Assembly (NCBI GenBank): GCA_012931725.1
Contig: WHSA01001334.1
Span: 186,001 to 250,000, forward strand
Length of the DNA: 64,000 bases
Direction: 5' to 3'
Origin: Litsea cubeba
Taxonomy: Eukaryota > Streptophyta > Magnoliopsida > Laurales > Lauraceae
Positions 35,158 through 46,003 of the stretch are shown in pieces (the first letter of the stretch is position 1; every line of letters starts with the position of its first letter). The position numbers and the translations under genes are program-made. Under the pieces are notes generated by a model. That model ran no database searches. It was not told where the DNA came from and saw only the letters and a program-made list of their open reading frames with translations.

Positions 35158-35755
35158 ATTTTGTAAGGGGGTTTGCCCCTCACCGAGGGTTAGGCGGGGC
35201 CCAGAGCCCCGCTGCCTATTGTATAGGCTCGGGAGAGCTTGACCCATTCGAGGGGTCTCCCTTGTGCGTTTGTCCCGGGAGAATTGCGTGGCAATTATGC
35301 ATCCCACTAGCTCAAGTGGTACCAGAGTTGCTTATTCAAGTTTCTTAAGTGAGAGGTCTTGGGTTCGATTCTGGGAAGGCCCCTGGGATGCATAATTGCC
35401 ACGCAATTCTCCCGGGACAAACGCACAAGGGAGACCCCTCGAACGGGTCAAGCTCTCCCGAGTGTATACAATAGGCAACGGGGCTCTGAGCCCCGCCTAA
35501 CCCTCGGTGAGGGGCAAACCCCCTTACATTATGCAAGCTCAAGTGGTACCAGAGTTGCTTATTCAAGTCTCTTAAGTGAGAGGTCTTGGGTTCGATTCTG
35601 GGGAGGCCACTGGGATGCATAATTGCCACGCAATTCTCCCGGGACAAACGCACAAGGGAGACCCCTCGAACGAGTCAAGCTCTCCCAAGTATATACAATA
35701 GGCAACGGGGCTCTGGGCCCCGCCTAACCCTCGGTGAGGGGCAAACCCCCTTACA
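35158..35755. repeat. Cluster of three SINE copies between LTR end and target duplication
   Basis: Three related units share the end GGTGAGGGGCAAACCCCCTT with ACA. Copy A (35162-35305) is inverted and lacks the tRNA-like head. Copies B (35306-35528) and C (about 35534-35755) are direct. B has box A TAGCTCAAGTGG at 35308-35319 and box B GGTTCGATTCT at 35362-35372; C has the same at 35535 and 35589. A and B form a long hairpin. The block ends exactly at the GTGGT duplication of the Tat element. Confidence 0.8.
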
Positions 35756-35760
35756 GTGGT
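35756..35760 (+). repeat. Target duplication GTGGT (right) of the Tat element
   Basis: Matches 19481-19485. Confidence 0.7.
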
Positions 35761-36690
35761 CCTTGCATAAAAAGTGAAATGTTAATCTCATTGAGAATCA
35801 CTTTGATAATCCTATGGATGTGGAAGGTATATGAAAAATCTACATCCCATGAAAACAAAAGAATTTGGCCTTTCTCTAAAAATGGCCAAGTTACCAGTAA
35901 ATCGGCTTATAAATAGATTGCAAAAGGTAACATGGATAATCTTACCTCTTGTATAAAATTGAAGTCTTTTTGGAGAATCTCGATTTCCCAAAGAATCCTC
36001 TTGTTTGGACGAAAGTGTCTAAAAAATGCAAGTAAGAGCGTCCAATAGCTCTAAATAAATTCGGTTGGTCCATGGTGCCCTATTTGAGTTAGAGTGGAGG
36101 AATCGATCAATCATGCCCTTCTTCATTGTGAACATGCAAGGACCTGTTGGTTTGGATCACACCTTAGCCTTTTAACTCATGACTATCACTCCATAGTTTT
36201 AATGGATCGGACTGGTGGAAACAATTATGTGAACATGACCAACCGACCCATTTGTTGAATAGTGATCATGCTTAGATCTGGATTCTAACCAGTTGGGTGG
36301 TCCATTTGGAAAACAAGAAATGACTATCTCGCCAAGGTTGACCCTTTTAATCCTAACAACATTATATATTCAATTAAAAGAATGATAGATGAAATTATGT
36401 CTTCCTGCAAGGGGGAAAGTATCAGGATGAAATATTACAACCATGTGGATAGAGGGATCCTAGAAGAGGTCATGGTAATGATATACTTCTCTAATGCCCC
36501 TTTTAGGGCAACAGATAGAAAAGCCCCTTGAGGTCTTCTTGTGAAATCAAAATGATTTACTTTGTATACAGGTGCATGCTAAGGTCAAAAGGTCTTCTCC
36601 TCCGAGGGTGAAGTGAGGGTGGTCTTCTTTGCTCTTATGATCACTAAAGTCAAAAGCTTCTCCAATGTTCATGATAATTATAAGTTAATC
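35761..36690 (+). pseudogene. LINE (L1-type) ORF2 fragment, part 2 (zf-RVT, RNase H)
   Basis: The LINE reading resumes here: RIWPFSKNGQVTSKSAYK (35870), the zf-RVT domain with EESINHALLHCEHARTCWF (about 36095-36160), and RNase-H-like sequence after 36540 (FFALMITKVKSFSNV). Many stops and frame changes are present. Together with 19196-19485 it is a single LINE ORF2 3' half, split by the Tat insertion. The end near 36690 is approximate because an inverted-repeat element begins there. Confidence 0.7.
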
Positions 36691-36691
36691 C

Positions 36692-36796
36692 GTAAGATAA
36701 GAGGATCTGAATTAGATAGGGATTGTTGGAGATCTTTCATTAACCATTAAGTTTTTACACGATTTGTAGATACTTAAAAGTTGAAGCTCCAACCAC
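36692..36796 (+). repeat. Left inverted repeat of a TIR element, outer part
   Basis: GTAAGATAAGAGGATCTGAA onward matches, in reverse complement, 55828-55938. It continues across the CACTA insertion at 55077-55260, which matches the reverse complement of about 55640-55845. Confidence 0.6.
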
Positions 36797-36959
36797 CACT
36801 ACAAGAAATTTGGGGTTTAAGGACGACACAAATTTGTCTCAAAATGAATACATTTCGTCATCGAAACTAATTAAGACGAAAAGTTTTCGTCACCCATTTT
36901 GTTGCCAAAGCCTTGTCACTAAAAGGTATTGGAGACGGAAAAAAAATTCGCCATTAAAA

Positions 36960-37600
36960 AAGATAAATTTGTGACCTTTTTTTTTTTTTCTCCAATACGC
37001 TCTGTTGGGAACATACATGTAAGTAATTAGTGACAAAATATTTTGTCTTTAAAGGAAGAAATTAGAGACAAAAATATTTTGTCATAAATATAAGAAATAG
37101 AGACGAAATAATTTTATCGCGTTTAATATAAAGGAAGACGGAAAAAAATTGTCAAAGAAGCTACTAGTGGATGACGATTTTTTTTGTCTCCAATCGACTC
37201 TGTAGGAACATACTTGTAAGTAATTAACAACAAAATATTTTTTCATTAGAGGAAGAAATCAGAGACAAAAATATTTTATCATAAATATAAGAAATAGAGA
37301 CGAAATAATTTTGTCGCGTTTAATATAAATGAAGACGAAAACAATTTGTACGTCTAAGAAAGTACCAATAGATTATATTTTTTTTTTGTCTCCAATCGAC
37401 TCTTTGGGAACATACTTGTAAGTAATTAATGACCAAATATTTTGTCATTAAAAGAAGAAATTAGAGTAAAAAATATTTTATCATAAATATAAGAAATAGA
37501 GACGAAATAATTTTGTCGCGTTTAATATAAAGAAAGACGAAAAAAATTTGTCAAAGAAGCTACCAATAGAGACAAAAATAAATTTACGAATTAACAAAAT
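36960..37600. repeat. Left subterminal repeats of the CACTA
   Basis: Three units of about 200 bp, each containing AGACGAAATAATTTTGTCGCG (at about 37101, 37297 and 37500) and GGGAACATAC.TGTAAGTAATTA. Confidence 0.85.
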
Positions 37601-38026
37601 GAAAATATTCATTCATCATTACAAATAATTTCATCATAATACAATGAAATAGTGTAATATCCACAAAATATCCACAATTCCACAAAATATCCAAAATATC
37701 CACAATTTCACAAAATATCCAACAGTTATAACTAGTGCAATTCTACCAAACATCCAACAATAACTAGTGCAACTCCAAAGTATATGTATCCTTATCAAAC
37801 AAAAATGAACATTCAATCAAATTAGATCATTGTTGCACGTCAAAAAATGCCACCCCAATCTAATCTGCAAAAAAATAAATTAAAAACTTTAGTAACTAAT
37901 CAATTCACAATTAGATCAATTATACAATTTATCCTCTAACAGACTTTTTTCAAGATTATGAGAACAAAAATTTAATGGTCCCTCCCAAGTTGGTTGTTCT
38001 TGGTTTTTGGGCACTTCCATAGTTGT

Positions 38027-38698
38027 TTAACGATTTGGCCCTCCAATAGCCTTTTTTGAACTAGTTCCCAAATTGGGTTTCCTATGCATGTTTCCATTAC
38101 TTCCTAATTCTTCAAACATATATTCTTTTATAAAATTTGTTATATTAAAGTTAATATACTTACCAAGAAGTATGTCCACTCGGGGATGAGTCCCCCCATT
38201 CCCAAAGTGTCCAGTGAATCCTTTACTCCTCAAAAAGCTGACGACATCTTCCATTATCTCCCCTTGCTTCTTCCCACCCTCTTCAAGTTCCTCTATTTTA
38301 TTATTCTGCATTTGTATATGTTCCCTCTGTGTCTCTATTTCCATCTCAAGGCGTTTCACATAATCATTTGTTTCAGCAAATATGGTAGTACTCCTCCTAA
38401 TAGAGGATGAAGGTCTCATACCAAGTCCCTTCACATAGCCAGACTTTGGCTTTACGACTTTGATTGACAACACTTCCGCAGTCAAAGGGATTGATCCCGG
38501 CTGTGAGAGGTGATCAGCCTGTGTCTGTATCATATTTTCCTATCAAATATGAAAAAATTAAATAATTATTACTAAATTAAATAAGATTATAACAAATAGT
38601 ATTCTAAAATTTTGTTAATAAAAATTAAAGTATATACTCACATAATGAGCCTCACACACCCAAATTGGATCGCCAATTCTTGAATATCCAGCTTTGTC
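38027..38698 (-). CDS. TNP1-like CACTA protein (Ptta/En/Spm C-terminal region), two visible exons
   Basis: The exon at 38538-38027 encodes LSQPGSIPLTAEVLSIKVV, then SGYVKGLGMRPSSSIRRST. This is the V-x-G-Y-V-x-GLG-x-x-P signature of the plant Ptta/En/Spm transposon protein family (Pfam Transposase_24). A coiled coil follows (YVKRLEMEIETQREHIQMQN) and a stop at 38027. A small upstream exon at 38698-38642 (DKAGYSRIGDPIWVCEAHY) has good splice sites on both sides. Such proteins are thought to bind the subterminal repeats and assist excision. Upstream exons are not clearly recognisable, so the N-terminus is uncertain and the gene may be truncated. Confidence 0.65.
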
Positions 38699-40632
38699 CT
38701 ACAAACAAACATCATCACAAACTCCATTGAAGCCCAAATCCAACACAATTAATTCAATCACAATTCCAATGAAGAGAATATAACTCACTGGACTCCCAGA
38801 CTATTCTGCAAGGCATTGAACAACCTGTTATATGCCTTCTCTGTTATAGATAGCACAACAGCACCTTAAAAATGTCACTGCTCAAATTCAAAGCAACACA
38901 AAAGTCGAAACACCCATTTAGACTTTTCTGGGTGGGTTAAGCACATTCAGATTGTATGCCCACAACCCACTCACTGTTGATATAATGTGGCTCAAGGTTG
39001 ATGGCCATTAACCTAGTCCCTAAGTATCTATGCAGAGAACTCTTGAAACTTCTACTGGTGAAGAATATAGCAAATGTTGAACGTCTATAAGGCATCATCC
39101 ATCCAATGGCTCCTTCATATCAATAGTACAGGTCAATGAAACCATTGGCACTACTTAATATTTATCCTCACAGCACAAGTTTAATACACACCCTCATCCC
39201 CTGTTTAATTCATGCTACCAAAACGGCAAGGACCCATTTAGATGTTAATAAATGAAATGCAACTAACTTGGTTTGCATAGAAATGAGTGCTCATGTTAGT
39301 GCATAAATTAAATTACTCGTAACCTGTATGTCACAGTTGTAATGTTCTTGACACTTCTAGCCGTTTACGGGTACATAGAGTCACATGTAATTATATTTAT
39401 TCATGAACTGAGTGCAGGGCAACCTAGATTCATGGATCCAAATGGGGCCCAAGGAAAGCAAGATTCCCCTGAACCATGTATGGAGGGTCATTTCCATTGT
39501 GGAAGATAACTAATTGAAATAGGCTCTACATCAAGCAATGAAAGCAGTTCACGGAAAAATAGGTTTGGACCATGCCTGCATCACTACCACATATACGCAA
39601 TATACTGGCACTAGTGGAGAAGCTTTTTTGAAGTGCCAAGCTTATAGAGAATCTACATGGCTTTTAATCCCAATAAGTATAGTATCCTCATACTTTGAAT
39701 ATATAGGACCAAAGGTTTCTCATTCAACAACTAGACCTGATCAACCCCATCATTCTGCTCCCATCCGAAACAAAAAAACAAAAAACAAAGAAGCAATCTC
39801 TTCTAGAAATTATGCATAAAATTATTTGGGATTTCATTATAAGACATGGGCACCCTTGCAAAGAATATATAGATTTCCTGTGATAAGTCATGGGATTAAT
39901 TACCTTCCCCATTTGAGTTTGATTCTGTTCCAAGTTTTTCCATTTCTTTCTGCAAAAAAGAATTTTTGAACAGTGAGTGTGTTGATACTAGTAGTAGCAG
40001 CAGGAGCAGTAGTATTAATCAATTGCCAACCTTAAGTATGGTTTCTTGCTTCCACATCTCAATCCCCATTGTAAAAGACCTAGAAGAAGTACCTGGTACA
40101 TTAAGAGAGCATAGTTCATTAAGGAAACCACAACATCTATCCAGAGAAACAACAACCAAGTAAAACGAAGTCTCCGTTGATATTTCAAATAACAGGCTGA
40201 GCAAATCCAGAGAATTCAAACAAACAGTAAACCTGTTGATTTTGATATGACCTTAATCTCACAGTTATCATGGACAGATGCTAGATTCAATAATCACATG
40301 AAACAAAATTAGACAAGAGTTCAGGCATGCATGAAAATCTACTTGAACTTGAACCATACTTTACAATCAAAGCTGAAATTCAGTGTTCAAATAAGGTTTC
40401 CAAATCTGCACAGGTGCATAACTCACTTTTCAAGTTTCACATTGAAAAGACTTGGAATCCGAGTTTTCCTTCCTCAAAGAGGGAAAAAAAAAATGTCATA
40501 ACGGTAAACACGATAAACACACATGATCAAACCAAATTAAACCACACTTCAACTAATTAAGAACGAGAGATCGTCTAATCAGATACTAAAACTCCAAGCT
40601 CTATAGCAAAAAACAAAGAGAGAAAGCACAAT
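38699..40632. other. CACTA interior, exon-like islands not identified
   Basis: Several short minus-strand stretches have splice-like borders, for example about 39905-39950 and 40030-40092, the latter reading SRSFTMGIEMWKQETILK. Their parent genes were not recognised. They may belong with the snurportin fragment or to other captured genes. Confidence 0.35.
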
Positions 40633-40784
40633 GTGCAGGGCCCGACACGTCCTTCGTCCTAGCACCATTGGGCAATGCAGATGGAAAATGATGCAACACA
40701 GGACCGTTCCTGAGCCTACTCACAGTCGTCCCATTTGAAGAAACCACGAAACACCGCTTCCCGGCAGGCCTCGCAAAGACATAC
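40633..40784 (-). pseudogene. SNUPN: Captured snurportin-1 exon
   Basis: Minus strand, starting just after a TTTAG acceptor at 40785. It reads YVFARPAGKRCFVVSSNGTT, then VSRLRNGPVLHHFPSALPNG and ARTKDVSGPAH. This matches the cap-binding domain of snurportin-1, the adaptor that imports m3G-capped snRNPs into the nucleus. Only this one exon (about 50 residues) was recognised, which is far short of a full gene, and no start or stop of the parent gene is present. It sits within a CACTA, so it is a captured fragment and not the functional locus. Confidence 0.75.
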
Positions 40785-41264
40785 CTAAAGCATAAATTAA
40801 AATAATTTCTCCCAGTCAAACAAAAACAGCGACAGCAAATAATATGAGCTTCTACAGCCATTATAAATGCAAAGAACCTAGAAAACCTCTCCAATACAAA
40901 TTCCTGATCTCCAATGCAAGTTTAGCAGATATGAGAGTGGAAAGTTGGTAATAATTTGAAATAGTTTACTGCAGAATGTGATAAATTTTGTAGGTGGGTC
41001 CTCGGAACTACAATTGAGAAAAATGGGGGGGGGGCATGAGTTGGTTATAGCAAATGGGATTTTAAGCTTTTTTACTTTTTTGGTTCTCCACTATAATGAT
41101 TTAGTGCAAAAGAGTTCAAAATAAGAGCAACCCACAAAACCCATATCAATTCATTTCAAATTGCAATCTAGGGCATATCCAAACACGACTGAAATTCAAA
41201 AAAATTCAAATTTTCAAATCATAAAACAAGAGATGAAAGAGAATGAAAAAAACCGAACCAGTCT

Positions 41265-41622
41265 CGATTCAATCGAGGGGCCGTTTTCCAATTTCGGGCC
41301 CCCGCGGGCCGTTTTCTAGCATAAGTATTGGAAAATCCTATGTTTCGCTCGTAATTCTCTAATCGGGAGTCTTATTTGCAAACCGTCATTTCCTACAAGT
41401 TACTTTACCCTCGAGCGAAGTGCTCGTGGAGGTTTCCAATTTTTTCAGGGGTAGTTTCTCGTTCCGGACCCCCGGCAGGCCGTTTTCGAGCTTAAGTGTT
41501 GGAAAATCCTATGTTTCGCTCGAATTTCTCTAACCGGGAGTCCTATTTACTAACCGTCAGTTTCTACAAGTTACTTTACCCTCGAGCGAAATGCTCGTGT
41601 CTGTTTTCGATTTTTATGTGGG

Positions 41623-41660
<38 letters not shown>

Positions 41661-41935
41661 CTGTTTCCAGTTCCGGAACTCCGGCGGGCCGTTTTCGAGC
41701 CTAAGTGTTGGAAAATCCTATGTTTTCGCTCGTGATTCTTTAACGGAGAGTCCCATTTGCGAACCGTCAATTCCTACAAGTTACTCTACCCTCGAGCGAA
41801 GTGCTCGTGTCGATTTTCGATTTTTTCGGGAGCCGTTTCCCTTTCCGCACCCCCGGCGGGCCGTTTTCGAGCCTAAGTGTTGGAAAATCCTATTTTTCGC
41901 TCGTAATTCTCTAACCAGGAATCCTATTTACTTAA
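41265..41935 (+). repeat. 172-bp tandem repeat (about 3.7 units)
   Basis: Units share GGCCGTTTTCGAGCCTAAGT, GTTGGAAAATCCTATGTTTC and CCCTCGAGCGAAGTGCTCGT. The landmark GAAAATCCTA occurs at 41331, 41502, 41711 and 41883. The 209-bp third spacing is explained by a run of about 37 G at 41624-41660. A related copy in the opposite orientation lies at 51598-51760. Confidence 0.9.
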
Positions 41936-42010
41936 AATTTTGATTTAGCAGAATTTGTATGACTAGACAAAATTGAAGGTAGCTTCAAGGGTTTAGAAAA
42001 GGAGAAACAG

Positions 42011-42019
42011 TTTTAAGTA
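42011..42019 (+). repeat. 9-bp target duplication TTTTAAGTA (left) of MULE
   Basis: Identical to 45995-46003. Nine bases is typical for Mutator-like elements. Confidence 0.92.
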
Positions 42020-42460
42020 GGGAAAATTTCCGTACGGTCACCAACAGTACTGGAAATCTCTCCCTTGTAACCAAAGACAAAGTTTTTACCAAGACGTTCC
42101 CCGTACAGTCCGTACCAACGTACAGACCATTTTTTTCTTTTTTCTTTGCGATATCACAACAAATATTGCAATATCGCAACTTAAGTTGCGATACTGCAAT
42201 TTTTTTAGTTGCGCGATATCACAACTAAAAAACCCCATTTCATCTCCCTGGTCGACTATTCCTCTCTTTCACTACGGAAAAAAACCTCCTTTTTCATCTC
42301 CATGGTTGACTATTCCCCATTTTCACTGCGGGTAACTCTCTCCCTCAGCCAAATTTGACCGTCCTCCCTCGCCAACCTAGTTGCAAATACGCAAAGGTCG
42401 CCAACGTCGACGAAGCATCATCGGATTGCCACTGGTTCTTACAGGTTTTGGCCACCATCA
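42020..42460 (+). repeat. Left TIR of the MULE
   Basis: About 440 bp, matching the reverse complement of 45540-45994 with small indels. Landmarks: CCGTACGGTC, GTACTGGAAATCTCTCCC, CCCCATTTCATCTC, AACGTCGACGAAGCATCATC. Confidence 0.9.
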
Positions 42461-44189
42461 CTTCACAAGCAGGTTCTTAAAATGCAATGCATGCAACCTA
42501 ATTATTCCTACTGAAATATTTATGTGTGTACTGATTTTGAATCGATACCCATCTTCTGTTTGCAAAGGTTTCTGTAAACTATAATTTAAACATTTATTGC
42601 TCTTTAGTTTGTATAGTTTAATTTGTGCAATAGTTTATCAGTTCGACTACAATATTTTTAGATACAAACAACCATTGTGCGATGGCCCTTAATTGATTCA
42701 AATATTATAGACTAAACACGGATTCTATTAACTCAGTCTTCTCTTATTTAAAGGAATTCATGGACTCGTCAAATCCCCATTTCCATGCATGTTTCAATTA
42801 TTTTCCATTAATTGGATGCTTGGTTGATCCTACCCAAACTCTAAAACAAAATGCAAAACTGAAAGAAAACAAATTGGAATCTATTAGGGTTAACACCCTT
42901 CTTTCCTATTTGTTCTCATCAATGAAATTTTCATAGATCATAAAAGAATGCCCAATGGAAAATAAAAATTTTAAAATAGTCCGTTAGATTGACTAAACAA
43001 TGTATTTTGGGCTATTTTGGTTCCCAAACAATTCATAACATTCACACATGGGTTAGAATCCCATGAGTTTGATCATAGGCATTCATATACTCTATCGACC
43101 ATTATAATTGGGCCTTTATCAACAAATGATGTTGTCCATTGAATGAATGGACAGGACAACAAGTCCATGTAGATCTACACTATTATTAATAATATTTTGT
43201 AATTCCCTTTTCACTTTGTGATTTTGTATGAGTATATATATTGATTGTTTGATTTATTCCTTATTCAGTATCAAATTACTGTTAGATTAATATGTTATTG
43301 CTTATTCACTTTGTTGGAAATATATCAGTTAACAGTGATGGGAATAGAAAGAAGAAACAACATCATTGGTAGGATATGAGAGACAAAAATAAGGATTCAA
43401 ACAAAATAAGTTTATGTGGTATCCAGCGATCCCATTCACATAATTATAAATTTTAATTAATTCATTGAATATATTTATTTCTATAGATCAAATCAGGAAG
43501 AAGACCCAAAAAAGTGCATGAAGGCATAAGGGCAAAAAATATACCAAAATCCAAGCTTCATTGAAACTATGTTTTAATACCATGGCTCCGATACAAAGCT
43601 TCCCAATAAAAATGTGATGGAAATAAATACACCATGCCTGAGTTTGGGACTTCCATATGTATCATTTAATTATCATTTCACCACTTACCACATGCTCAAT
43701 CATAATTACAAGGATCGTAAACAGATTATGATCAGCATCAGGAATTAGTAGAAATGGGTGTTTTATGGTATATATATACTTTTGCTAAATGTAGAGAATT
43801 AGAACGAATGAGACGTAAAATAAATTTGCGAGAATATCTAGGTGTAGAATTGATTAAGATGATGCATTTATTTAATTTTTTTAACGGATAATGCATTGTT
43901 ATTTTGTTGTTAATGTTATAGAAATGTGTAGCTTCATGGTATCCTAAATGTCAATGCTTAGGATTTTAACTCTTTTAATTTTCCATGTATGCATAGAGTA
44001 GTTTTTTATTTTATATTTAACAACCTTCCACCATAAGTAATTCCAAATATTCATCTTATTTACTAAAGAAATACTTATTTCGATATTTATTTTCACACCT
44101 TAAATCCTCATAGATTATATGGATGTTTGTGAGTAACTTCATTTCAAAAGTAAATCTTATTATTCGAAATCTGTGTTCTTCTTGGTAGG
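42461..44189. other. MULE interior, upstream of the transposase exons
   Basis: AT-rich, non-coding. It probably includes the leader and an intron ending at the CTTGGTAG acceptor at 44188. Confidence 0.5.
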
Positions 44190-45445
44190 ATGGAGAATAT
44201 TGAGATATGTATAATATGCCATTTTAATGGTATATTAGACGTAAGCAATCTACTTCCGGTCTACGATGGTGGTGAGTAGAAGGTAATATGGGTTAATGTC
44301 AATATTACTTTCAATCAACTACTCAGAAAGATAAATGAAGAAACTGGTTGGGAGCTTCATAATGAGCTTATAAATATGCAATATCGGTATCATAATTGCC
44401 GAAGCTTCACATTCATAACCATAAGAGGTGATGATGATCTCCATCGGATGTTCAGATTATTCCAAAATGGAAGTCAAGCTATATTTATGTATTTGCATAC
44501 AAACAATGAAGCAGGTGCAAGTCGACAACCATCACACCTAAGGTCTACAGACGCTCGGCCTAGCAGCCAGCGAGAGAATAGACCGTCATTCAATTTGAAC
44601 AGGTGCCACCACATACCTTCATAACAAATGTAGTAACTGCTGATTTGTTTAATATCTTCTTTTAATCATGTTACAAAGTTGTTTTATGACATGGTGATTC
44701 ACGTAGGGGGAATTCGATGACATATACAAATACCACAAACTTTTCCAACGGTGAAAAGGATACAGGTGGCCCTTCAACAAGAGAGGATGTTTACAGGTTC
44801 GGTTCGCTACACATCTGATTTGATAATACTATTAATTCATATATATTGACTGTTTGCCATGCAGGTGTGACGTGTCATTTTCTCCTATTCGAAGCCAGTT
44901 TGACCTGAACACGCCTGCTGTACCTTATGATAACCCATTTGTGGAGGCCATGCTTGAAGATCTAATAGCTCCCACTAATCTTGCAGAAGATGAAAATGGA
45001 AAATTCTCTAATATAAGGGAAGAATTTGTCATGGATTGGATGGAAACAGATGCAGTACCCAAAACTCCTGGATTCGATGGAGGGTGCAATGTAGTGGAGG
45101 AGCGCGCTGAAAATGATGAAGATGAATTTGATATTGATGTTAATCCTAGAGAATATGAATTGCAAACTGCCATAAGACCTAGAAGAACATCGCATGCACA
45201 AGAAGGATTGGGTTATGCATCAAAGGTTGTGGGAGTAGAAGATGTTATTGACACTTTAGTTCCTGATGATGACCATATTGGCGTGGATCACCAAGAGGCA
45301 TCTTTTCGTGAAATGTGGAATGGAAAACGATTTCAGACTCGTGAATCATTTAGGACCGCATTCAGAAAATTTGCAATGTACAAGCAATTTTGAGCTTCAT
45401 TGGGTGAAGAGGTCTTCGACAGAATTAAGTGCAAGGGATGATGAA
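44190..45445 (+). pseudogene. MuDR-type MULE transposase, N-terminal part only
   Basis: The first recognisable exon starts MENIEICIICHFNGILDV at 44190 and has a TAG near 44278, then continues in frame (VNVNITFNQLLRKINEETGW, MQYRYHNCRSFTFITI), the usual N-terminal domain of plant MULE proteins. A small exon lies at about 44710-44795 (ending TREDVYR), and a longer one from 44865 after a GCAG acceptor: SQFDLNTPAVPYDNPFVEAM, an acidic region, then EMWNGKRFQTRESFRTAFRK. The last matches the MuDR DNA-binding domain. A frame change near 45392 precedes ELHWVKRSS, and homology ends at about 45445. The DDE catalytic domain and zinc knuckle are missing. Confidence 0.8.
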
Positions 45446-45539
45446 GTCGTGCACAGATTTCAATCGTACTGCATAGGGAAGGAGGGGAGATAGATAGAGG
45501 GGCATACCTCAAACAGCACTCGAATTTGTGAAAAATCCT

Positions 45540-45994
45540 AGTTGATGGAGACAATGGCAATGGTGGCCAAAATTCCTAGACGATGGAGACAATGGAGACG
45601 ATGATGCTTCGTCGACGTTGGTGACCTTCCGTATTTGCAAATAGGTTGGCGAGGGAGGAGGACGGTCAAATTTGGTTGAGGGAGAGAATTACAACAGTGA
45701 GAGAGGAAGAGTCGACCAGGGAGATGAAAGAGGGTTTTTCCCGCAGTGAAAGAGATGAATAGTCGACCAGTGAGATGAAATGGGGTTTTTTAGTTGTGAT
45801 ATCGTAATTTAAATTGCGATATCGCAACTAAAAAAATTGCGGTATCGCAACTTAAGTTGCGATATCGCAAAGAAAAAGGAAAAATGGTCTGGGCGCTGGT
45901 ACGGACTATACGGGGAACGTCTTGGTAAAAACTTCATCTTTGGTTATAAGGGAGAGATTTCCAGTACTATTGGTGATCGTACGGAAATTTTCCC
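45540..45994 (-). repeat. Right TIR of the MULE
   Basis: Inverted copy of 42020-42460. Contains TTGCGATATCGCAA-type palindromes at about 45805-45872. Confidence 0.9.
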
Positions 45995-46003
45995 TTTTAA
46001 GTA
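45995..46003 (+). repeat. 9-bp target duplication TTTTAAGTA (right) of MULE
   Basis: Matches 42011-42019. Confidence 0.92.

Larger units (their letters stand above)
19486..35755 (-). mobile_element. Tat-lineage Ty3/gypsy retrotransposon (16.3 kb with nested insertions)
   Basis: The element is transcribed on the minus strand. Order on that strand: 5' LTR (35157-34269), TGGCGCC-type primer site, gag, protease, reverse transcriptase, RNase H, integrase (34204-28451), 59-bp tandem repeats, an accessory region with an ORF on the opposite strand, polypurine tract, 3' LTR (20375-19486). The long accessory region with an antisense ORF, the TGGCGCCGTC primer site and 3' tandem repeats are features of Tat-lineage elements. 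A hAT transposon (24197-27533) and a SINE block (35158-35755) are secondary insertions. Target duplication GTGGT lies outside 19486 and 35755. gag-pol has lost its frame in several places, so the copy is not autonomous. Confidence 0.88.
42020..45994 (+). mobile_element. Mutator-like element (MULE), deletion derivative
   Basis: 3975 bp with long inverted ends (about 42020-42460 and 45540-45994) starting GGGAAAATTTCCGTACGGTC, and a perfect 9-bp duplication TTTTAAGTA. The inverted ends contain repeated TTGCGATATCGCAA palindromes. The interior carries the N-terminal exons of a MuDR-type transposase on the plus strand, cut off before the catalytic domain, so it needs an autonomous partner. It is inserted in the CACTA interior. 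Confidence 0.93.

Noticed and set aside
41496..41735. Gly-rich or Pro-rich frames over the G-tract
   Set aside because: A homopolymer artefact inside the 172-bp repeat.
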